A stretch of 64,000 nucleotides of DNA from JANPIX01 sp031425195 (GTDB taxonomy: Bacteria; Pseudomonadota; Alphaproteobacteria; Rhodobacterales; Rhodobacteraceae), in the NCBI GenBank assembly GCA_031425195.1, contig JANPIX010000022.1:1-64000 (forward strand), in the 5' to 3' direction. Shown here piece after piece: positions 58,482 through 64,000 of the stretch. A program made the position numbers and the translations under genes. A model generated the notes under the pieces. That model did not search any database. It was not told where the DNA came from and worked only from the letters and a program-made list of their open reading frames with translations. Each line of letters starts with the position of its first letter. The stretch's first letter is position 1.

Positions 58482-59345
58482 ATGGCCGACGATTTTGACA
58501 CCCGCAAAGCCCGCGCCGCTGCCTGGTTCAGAACGCTGCGCGATCAGATCGTGGCCTCGTTCGAAAATCTTGAGTCCACGTCGGTGGCGGCGGGCCCCAT
58601 AGGTGTTTTCGAGGTGACGCCCACCACGCGCGAAGACGGCGGCGGCGGGTTGATGAGCGTGATGCGCAATGGCCGGGTGTTCGAAAAGATCGGCGTCAAC
58701 GTCTCCACCGTGCACGGCGCTCTGGGCGAACGGGCGCAAAAGGCGATGGCTGCGCGCGGCGTTCCCGGCATGGCAGAAGACCCGCGGTTCTGGGCGTCGG
58801 GCATCAGCCTTGTTGCGCATATGCAGAACCCGAACGCCCCTGCCGTGCACATGAACACGCGGATGTTCTGGACCCCGCATGCAAGCTGGTTCGGCGGTGG
58901 CGCCGATCTGAACCCCTGTATCGAATATCCTGAAGATACCACGCATTTTCATGCCCAGATGCAGGTGGCGTGTGATGCGCATGACCCCACCTATCACCCC
59001 CGGTTCAAGGCCTGGGCGGACGAGTACTTCTTTGTTCCGCACCGGGGCCGGGCGCGCGGTGTGGGCGGGATATTTTACGATGATCTGAACACCGGCGACT
59101 GGGAGGCGGATTTCGCCTTTACGCAGGATGTCGGCCGTCAGTTCCTGCCGGCCTTCGTGCCGCTGGTCGAAAAACGCCGCGACCTGCCCTGGGGCGAGGC
59201 CGAGCGGGATGTGCAACTGATTCACCGTGGACTTTATGCGGAATACAATCTGGTCTGGGACCGGGGCACGAAATTCGGGCTGGAAACCGGACATGACGCC
59301 AACGCGGTGCTGATGAGCCTGCCGCCTTTGGCCAAGTGGATCTGA
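58482..59345 (+). CDS. hemF: oxygen-dependent coproporphyrinogen III oxidase
   Basis: Haem pathway enzyme that uses oxygen to convert coproporphyrinogen III to protoporphyrinogen IX. It is 287 residues. Conserved stretches include FEKIGVNVSTVHG, AVHMNTRMFWTPHASWFGGGADLNP, YHPRFKAWADEYFFVPHRG and ARGVGGIFYDDL. The C-terminus has LYAEYNLVWDRGTKFGLETG. Its stop is followed after 4 bases by a LysE-type exporter with a GTG start. hemE and hemC are 0.6-3 kb to the right. Confidence 0.97.
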   Translation: MADDFDTRKARAAAWFRTLRDQIVASFENLESTSVAAGPIGVFEVTPTTREDGGGGLMSVMRNGRVFEKIGVNVSTVHGALGERAQKAMAARGVPGMAEDPRFWASGISLVAHMQNPNAPAVHMNTRMFWTPHASWFGGGADLNPCIEYPEDTTHFHAQMQVACDAHDPTYHPRFKAWADEYFFVPHRGRARGVGGIFYDDLNTGDWEADFAFTQDVGRQFLPAFVPLVEKRRDLPWGEAERDVQLIHRGLYAEYNLVWDRGTKFGLETGHDANAVLMSLPPLAKWI

Positions 59346-59349
59346 CCGG

Positions 59350-59958
59350 GTGGAAACGGCGGGGATCGCGGCTTTTGCGGCGACCTGCCTGATTGTGGAA
59401 CTGACGCCGGGGCCGAACATGGCCTATCTTGCCCTTGTTGCCGCGACCGAAGGGCGTCGGCGGGGGTATGCTGCCGTGGCAGGGGTGGCACTTGGGCTCG
59501 CGATTTTGGGGGCGCTTGCGGCGGGGGGCCTTGCTGCCGTGATCAGCGCCTCGCCTGTGGCGTATCAGGTCCTGCGCTGGGCGGGGGTCGGGTATCTTTT
59601 GTGGCTGGCCTGGCAGGGCTGGCGCGGGGCCGAAGCCGCCGAGGATGCCACCGCCGCCGGGTCACCCCTTGGCGTCTGGTTTCGCCGCGGCCTTGTGACC
59701 AATCTGTTGAATCCCAAGGCTGCGGTGTTCTATGTGGCCGTCCTGCCATCCTTCCTGACGCCGGGCGGGGGAATCGGGCAGGCGGCACTGCTGTCCGCGA
59801 TCTATGTTGCGGTGGCCACCTTTGTGCATGCCATGATCGTGACCCTTGCGGGGTCTGCGCAGGTTTTCCTGCAGGATCAGGCGCGCGCGGCGATCACGCG
59901 CCGGATTCTGTCACTGGCGCTTGCCGGGGTTGCCGTCTGGATGCTCGCCCGCACCTGA
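59350..59958 (+). CDS. LysE/RhtB-family amino acid exporter
   Basis: A 202-residue inner-membrane exporter with about six helices. The family motif is ELTPGPNMAYLALVAATEGRRRGYAAVAGVALG near the N-terminus. NLLNPKAAVFYVAVLPSFLTP lies in the middle. The start is GTG, 4 bases after the hemF stop, so translation is probably coupled. Substrate unknown. It is convergent with hemE. Confidence 0.9.
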   Translation: METAGIAAFAATCLIVELTPGPNMAYLALVAATEGRRRGYAAVAGVALGLAILGALAAGGLAAVISASPVAYQVLRWAGVGYLLWLAWQGWRGAEAAEDATAAGSPLGVWFRRGLVTNLLNPKAAVFYVAVLPSFLTPGGGIGQAALLSAIYVAVATFVHAMIVTLAGSAQVFLQDQARAAITRRILSLALAGVAVWMLART

Positions 59959-59964
59959 CGAACC

Positions 59965-60996
59965 CTATCCCTGCCGCACAACCTCGATCATCCGGGTCAC
60001 GTTGTCGGGGTTTGCATCCGGCGTGATGCCGTGGCCCAGATTGAAGATATGCGGCCCGCCCTTGAACGCAGCCACCACGCGGCGGGTTTCGCGGTCAAGG
60101 TCGTCGCCACCCGTCACCATGTGACCGGGCGCAAGATTGCCCTGCACACAGCCATCGACCTGCACGTTTTCAGCGGCCCATTCCGGCGTGACGGAATTGT
60201 CGAGCGCCACACAATCGGCACCGGTCGCGCGGGCGAACCCGACATAGCCTTGCCCCGCCTCGCGCGGGAAGGCGATGATGGGCAGGCCCGGATGGCGGGC
60301 CTTCAGGGCCGCGATGATCCGCGCCGCAGGGGCCACGGCGAAATCCGTGAAATCCTGACCCTTGAGCGACCCTGCCCAGGAATCGAACAGCTTTACCACT
60401 TCGGCCCCGGCCTGAACCTGCATCGACAGATATTCGACAGTCGCATCCGCGATCCGGTCGATCAGTGCAGCAAAGGCGGCCCTGTCGCGCGCCTTGAAGG
60501 CATGGGCGGGGGCCTGATCCGGTGTGCCGCGCCCGGCGATCATGTAGGTGGCCACTGTCCAGGGTGCGCCCGCGAACCCGATCAGCGTGGTTTCGCGCGG
60601 AAGTTCCCGCGACAGGATTTTCACCGTCTCGTAAATCGGCGACAGCGTTTCGTGAATGTCGCCCACCGGGCGAAGCGCCTGCACACCGGGCATATCGCCG
60701 ATGGTGGACAGGCGCGGCCCTTCGCCGGTTTCGAACCACAAGTCCGCGCCAAGCGCCTGTGGCAACAACAGGATATCCGCAAACAGGATCGCCGCATCAA
60801 AGCCGAACCGCCGGATCGGCTGCAACGTCACCTCGGCGGCGAGTTCCGGGTTGTAGCACAGTTTCAGAAAATCACCGGCCTGTGCCCGTGTGGCACGATA
60901 TTCCGGCAGGTAACGCCCGGCTTGCCGCATCATCCAGATCGGCGGTGTGGGCAATGTTTCGCCACGCAGGGCACGCAGGATGGTTTTGTCGGTCAT
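59965..60996 (-). CDS. hemE: uroporphyrinogen decarboxylase
   Basis: Removes four carboxyl groups from uroporphyrinogen III to give coproporphyrinogen III. It is 343 residues. The N-terminal signature PPIWMMRQAGRYLPEYR is complete, FADILLLPQALG follows, and GFAGAPWTVATYMIAGRG is conserved. It diverges from hemC, the enzyme two steps earlier, over about 87 bases, and lies close to hemF, so three haem steps cluster here. Start is the ATG at 60996. Confidence 0.97.
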   Translation of the reverse strand: MTDKTILRALRGETLPTPPIWMMRQAGRYLPEYRATRAQAGDFLKLCYNPELAAEVTLQPIRRFGFDAAILFADILLLPQALGADLWFETGEGPRLSTIGDMPGVQALRPVGDIHETLSPIYETVKILSRELPRETTLIGFAGAPWTVATYMIAGRGTPDQAPAHAFKARDRAAFAALIDRIADATVEYLSMQVQAGAEVVKLFDSWAGSLKGQDFTDFAVAPAARIIAALKARHPGLPIIAFPREAGQGYVGFARATGADCVALDNSVTPEWAAENVQVDGCVQGNLAPGHMVTGGDDLDRETRRVVAAFKGGPHIFNLGHGITPDANPDNVTRMIEVVRQG

Positions 60997-61083
60997 GATC
61001 CCCCCAGATTTTTCCGATGCGTCACGTCTGCAGGGCCTGTTGTCAAGGCGGGATTGTCAGCACCCGCTGACACCGTTAGCAAT

Positions 61084-62028
61084 ATGCGCATGACATATTC
61101 GCTTCCCACACCCGAACATCCCCTGAACATCGGCACGCGCGGATCGCCCCTTGCCCTTGCTCAGGCTTACGAAACCCGCAACCGGCTCATGGCGGCCTTT
61201 GATCTGCCGGAACAGGCGTTTCACATCGCCGTCATCAAGGTTCTGGGCGATCAGATTCTGGACCGCGCCTTGAAAGACATTGGCGGCAAGGGTTTGTTCA
61301 CCCGTGAAATCGAAGAGGCGCTTTTGGCGGGGCAGATCGATATTGCCGTCCATTCGATGAAGGACATGCCCACCTTGCAACCCGACGGGCTGGTCCTTGA
61401 CACCTATCTCCCGCGTGAGGACGTGCGGGATGCCTTCGTGTCGCCGGGCTTTGCCACGCTTGTTGATTTGCCGCAGGCCGCCGTTGTGGGATCGTCGTCC
61501 CTGCGCAGGCGGGCGCAACTGGCGCATCGCCGCCCTGATCTGCAACTGGTGGAATTTCGCGGCAACGTGCAGACCCGGATGAAAAAGCTGAATGACGGGG
61601 TGGCGCACGCTACGTTTCTGGCGATGGCGGGTTTGAACCGGCTTGGCCTTGCCGACATGGCCCGGGGCGGCATTGACGTGACAGAGATGCTTCCCGCCGT
61701 GGCCCAGGGTGCCATCGGGATCGAACGGCGCATCAACGACCCCCGCGCCGCCGACATGCTGGCCGCAATCCATGACCATGACACTGGCCTGCGGTTGACA
61801 GCGGAGCGGGCGTTTTTGCTGCGGCTGGACGGATCCTGCGAAACGCCGATTGCCGGGCTTGCTGTGCTGGATGGCGACAGCCTGTGGATGCGCGGTGAAA
61901 TCCTGCGTCCTGACGGATCACGCGTGATTACAGGGGAATTGCGCGGTGTGGCGGGCGATGGTGCGGCGCTTGGCATGGCACTTGCGGCCGATCTCTTGGG
62001 GCAGGCGGGGCCCGGTTTTTTCAGCTGA
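61084..62028 (+). CDS. hemC: hydroxymethylbilane synthase (porphobilinogen deaminase)
   Basis: Joins four porphobilinogens into the linear tetrapyrrole for haem and bacteriochlorophyll. It is 314 residues. IGTRGSPLALAQA, KDIGGKGLFTREIEEALL, AVHSMKDMPT and SSLRRRAQL are conserved. The dipyrromethane cofactor binds Cys252 in LDGSCETPIAG. The frame is open for about 350 codons upstream, antisense to hemE, but the family start is at 61084 or the ATG two codons later. The last 8 bases overlap the convergent MFS gene. Confidence 0.97.
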   Translation: MRMTYSLPTPEHPLNIGTRGSPLALAQAYETRNRLMAAFDLPEQAFHIAVIKVLGDQILDRALKDIGGKGLFTREIEEALLAGQIDIAVHSMKDMPTLQPDGLVLDTYLPREDVRDAFVSPGFATLVDLPQAAVVGSSSLRRRAQLAHRRPDLQLVEFRGNVQTRMKKLNDGVAHATFLAMAGLNRLGLADMARGGIDVTEMLPAVAQGAIGIERRINDPRAADMLAAIHDHDTGLRLTAERAFLLRLDGSCETPIAGLAVLDGDSLWMRGEILRPDGSRVITGELRGVAGDGAALGMALAADLLGQAGPGFFS

Positions 62029-63235
62029 CGCCCGACGCCATGGCCCTGCGCCTGTCCGCCCAATGGAGCCAGCCTGCGCCACTGACGCTGACAGCGGCAC
62101 CCAGAACCGTGACGTTGCCATAGCCCCAGACCCATGTGCCAAAGGCAAAGCAGGCGGCAGCGATCACATGCGCGCCAAGATGCTGCAATGTGATCAGCGA
62201 CGACCCCGCACCGGGCCTGTCGGCCATCATGTTCTGCATGTAGGCGATAGGAAGCGTTAGGGTCAGGGCACCCCCGATGGCCGCAGGCAGCACCAACACC
62301 CACACGACGGCACTGTCGGCCAGCACCGGCAGCAGTGCCAGATGCATCGCGTACAGCACGGCCCCGATCAGGATGAGAACCGTGCGCGACATGGCGCGCA
62401 GCATCGGCACCATGAACAGCATGAACGGCACCTCAAGCCCCGCCACCAGCCCGATGTAAAGCGAGGCATCGGCGGGCCCGCGCCCGGCCGTCTGATCAAA
62501 CAGCAGACCGATGGCGGTGATATAGGTGGTCCCCCCCGCCATCACCGCGCCAAGCGCCAGAACGCGGGTGCCGATAGATCTGTTCACCAGTTCCGCCAGC
62601 GCCGACCGGATGCTGAGCCCCGATTTGACGTCTGTCCAGCCGGTCTGCCCCGCACGCGGCCAGAACCGCCACGTCAGTCCAAGGATCGCCGCCGCAAACA
62701 TCAGCCCAGCGGGGTAGATCGCCATGACATCCGTCCCCGCCTGAAAGGCAAGTGACCAGACCGGCAGAACAACAACGAAGGGGGCCGCGAACACCGCACG
62801 GACGGCGGACATGATCGTATCGCGATCTTCGGGCGGATAGGTCGATGCCGCAAGCCGCGCCAGTGCGAACAACTGCCCGAACAGCGATGCGCCAAACGGA
62901 AACAGCAGTGCCTGCGTCAGCACAAAGCCAAAGGCGGTCGGATGCACCGTCATCAACACATGCCCGGCAAGCCAAAGCGCCGCTGCAATGATTGCCACCT
63001 GCCGCCTGTCTGTCGTCTGATCCGTGCGAATGCCGATCGCGATGGAGGCGACAACCGAAACGACCATCGACACAACCATCAGGATTGCCAGCCCGAAATC
63101 GCCGAGGCCAAACCGCTGCACCGCAAGAACGGCGACGTGTGGGGCAAAGGTCGATGCAATGGCACCCACCAGAAACAGCAGGATTGCCGCTAGGCGCAGC
63201 GTCGGGTCCGTCCACAAGAAGCGCAGGGCCATCAT
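62021..63235 (-). CDS. MFS transporter (sugar-efflux SetA-like)
   Basis: A 404-residue membrane protein with about twelve hydrophobic helices in two halves joined by a loop near 190-210. The half-one pattern IRTDQTTDRRQVAIIAAAL and GASLFGQLFALARLAA resemble the SetA/B sugar efflux group. Substrate is not readable. It overlaps the end of hemC by 8 bp and lies 25 bases downstream of the FAD oxidase gene on the same strand, so the two may be co-transcribed. Confidence 0.85.
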   Translation of the reverse strand: MMALRFLWTDPTLRLAAILLFLVGAIASTFAPHVAVLAVQRFGLGDFGLAILMVVSMVVSVVASIAIGIRTDQTTDRRQVAIIAAALWLAGHVLMTVHPTAFGFVLTQALLFPFGASLFGQLFALARLAASTYPPEDRDTIMSAVRAVFAAPFVVVLPVWSLAFQAGTDVMAIYPAGLMFAAAILGLTWRFWPRAGQTGWTDVKSGLSIRSALAELVNRSIGTRVLALGAVMAGGTTYITAIGLLFDQTAGRGPADASLYIGLVAGLEVPFMLFMVPMLRAMSRTVLILIGAVLYAMHLALLPVLADSAVVWVLVLPAAIGGALTLTLPIAYMQNMMADRPGAGSSLITLQHLGAHVIAAACFAFGTWVWGYGNVTVLGAAVSVSGAGWLHWADRRRAMASGVS

Positions 63236-63260
63236 GCGAAGGTCAGCCAGCCGCCATGTG

Positions 63261-64000
63261 TCACGGGATGACCTTGCCTGGATTCATGCGGCCTTCGGGG
63301 TCGATTGCGGCCTTGATCGCGCGCATCAGGTCCAGCGCAGCAGGGTCTTTGCGCCGCGCCATGGACGGCAGTTTTGACAGGCCAACCCCATGCTCGGCAG
63401 AAAAGCTGCCGCGCAGGGCCTGCACTTCGTCTTCGACGGCGGTCAGAACGGCGTCGTGCAGCAGCGGGTCGTCGCGGGTGGGAAACACGGTCAGATGGAC
63501 ATTGCCATCCCCCAGATGCGCGACCAGAACGGTTTCCGCGCCCGGGTCAATGTCCGGCAGTCGTGCATGGATGCGCTTCAGAAAGCTGTCAACCTTGTCA
63601 ACGGGCAGCGCCACGTCGGTATCGATGGCGGGCTTGCGGGCAAAGGTGATTTCCGCCGCAAGTTCCCGCCTGTGCCACATGGCCCGCCGCTGATCTTCGG
63701 TCTTGGCGATCAATGCATCCTGCACGGTTCCCGCTTCCATCATCGCCGACAAAGTGGTTTCCAACAGCGCCACCAGAGGGACTTCGCCCGCGTCGTTTGT
63801 CTGGCAAAAATGCGGGGCGGTTGCGGCGAGTTCGACCAGAATGTGAACGGGATAGATCGTGGGGAAGGGGGCACCGATATCGGGGCGAACCTCGTTCATC
63901 CGGCGCATATAGGTGTCGGGCATATACTCGAACGCCTCCACAAGTCCGCCGGAAGCATCCTGCAATTCCCGCAGCATCGTCACGGCATCGCCCAGCGATC
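63261..64000 (-). CDS. FAD-linked oxidase (D-lactate/2-hydroxyglutarate dehydrogenase type), partial
   Basis: C-terminal 246 or so residues of a vanillyl-alcohol-oxidase-fold flavoprotein; the frame is open to the window edge, so the FAD-binding N-terminus is missing. The substrate domain shows VAHLGDGNVHLTVFP and the C-terminal signature GSFSAEHGVGLSKLPSMARRKDP, and the end reads KAAIDPEGRMNPGKVIP. This group oxidises D-2-hydroxyacids such as D-lactate, D-2-hydroxyglutarate or glycolate. Which one is not decidable. Confidence 0.9.
   Translation of the reverse strand, partial: SLGDAVTMLRELQDASGGLVEAFEYMPDTYMRRMNEVRPDIGAPFPTIYPVHILVELAATAPHFCQTNDAGEVPLVALLETTLSAMMEAGTVQDALIAKTEDQRRAMWHRRELAAEITFARKPAIDTDVALPVDKVDSFLKRIHARLPDIDPGAETVLVAHLGDGNVHLTVFPTRDDPLLHDAVLTAVEDEVQALRGSFSAEHGVGLSKLPSMARRKDPAALDLMRAIKAAIDPEGRMNPGKVIP

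Noticed and set aside
60031..61083. A roughly 350-codon N-terminal extension of hemC
   Set aside because: The extension lies antisense to hemE, which is clearly real, and hemC of 314 residues is already full length.
1..64000. Defence islands, prophage, CRISPR arrays, insertion sequences and tRNA genes
   Set aside because: I looked for transposase, integrase and phage genes, regularly spaced repeats and cloverleaf sequences and saw none. Coding style looks uniform across the window.

Overview
The window is GC-rich chromosomal DNA from an alphaproteobacterium, most likely family Rhodobacteraceae. The markers are a TrcR-type cell-cycle regulator (DUF1013), a 44-residue aa3 oxidase subunit IV, COQ9, a membrane-anchored CycM-like cytochrome c, phaA-phaB, a saccharopine/2-oxoadipate/glutaryl-CoA gene set beside a GcvA-type LysR gene, and a small SRP RNA. 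Genus cannot be decided from the sequence. Genes are densely packed, with many 4-bp start/stop overlaps and several short convergent 3' overlaps. No gap exceeds 300 bases; the longest are about 260 (41960-42217) and 228 (11359-11586). I see no transposase, phage gene, CRISPR array or tRNA.

Layout. 1-6.0 kb: DNA repair (tag), a degenerate EAL protein, polyhydroxybutyrate precursor genes (phaA, phaB), a DMT exporter and a TrmN6-like methyltransferase. 6-12 kb: isoprenoid genes (polyprenyl diphosphate synthase, ispE), a secreted TPR protein, ETF-ubiquinone oxidoreductase and greA. 13-16 kb: a leftward five-gene run (cox subunit IV, lipoprotein, mobA, DUF429-like, GNAT). 16-20 kb: TsaC/Sua5, GST, MscL, and alanine dehydrogenase divergent from its probable Lrp regulator. 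20-23.4 kb: an RTX protein, then arsR-arsC-aqpS, in which arsC is broken by an in-frame TGA. 23.4-27 kb: rpsU, coq9, a quinone oxidoreductase, RNase T2 and trcR. 27-35 kb: gcdR divergent from a lysine/2-oxoadipate catabolic run (gcdH, fused E1, FabD-like acyltransferase, aminoadipate-semialdehyde dehydrogenase, saccharopine dehydrogenase). 35-39.3 kb: dnaX-ybaB-recR-M23 leftward, and the SRP RNA. 39-45 kb: HAD phosphatase, CpdB-like nucleotidase, nudC, pheA and cytochrome c. 45-52 kb: a yejABEF-type peptide ABC importer plus a glycosyltransferase. 52-58 kb: FAH-family enzyme, lipoprotein DD-carboxypeptidase with SPOR domain, clpS, RsmC-like methyltransferase and a degenerate SDR. 58-64 kb: haem genes hemF, hemE and hemC, transporters and a partial FAD oxidase.

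Most of the window is housekeeping. The strongest unexplained points are: (i) the five-gene lysine/2-oxoadipate cluster, with a single-chain E1 alpha-beta, no E2 or E3, and a FabD-like protein that lacks the malonate-binding arginine; (ii) the TGA inside arsC; (iii) a GAAA-tetraloop hairpin between the Shine-Dalgarno sequence and AUG of rpsU; (iv) tandem palindromes between phaA and phaB; (v) an SDR without its catalytic lysine and an EAL protein without a metal-binding aspartate.
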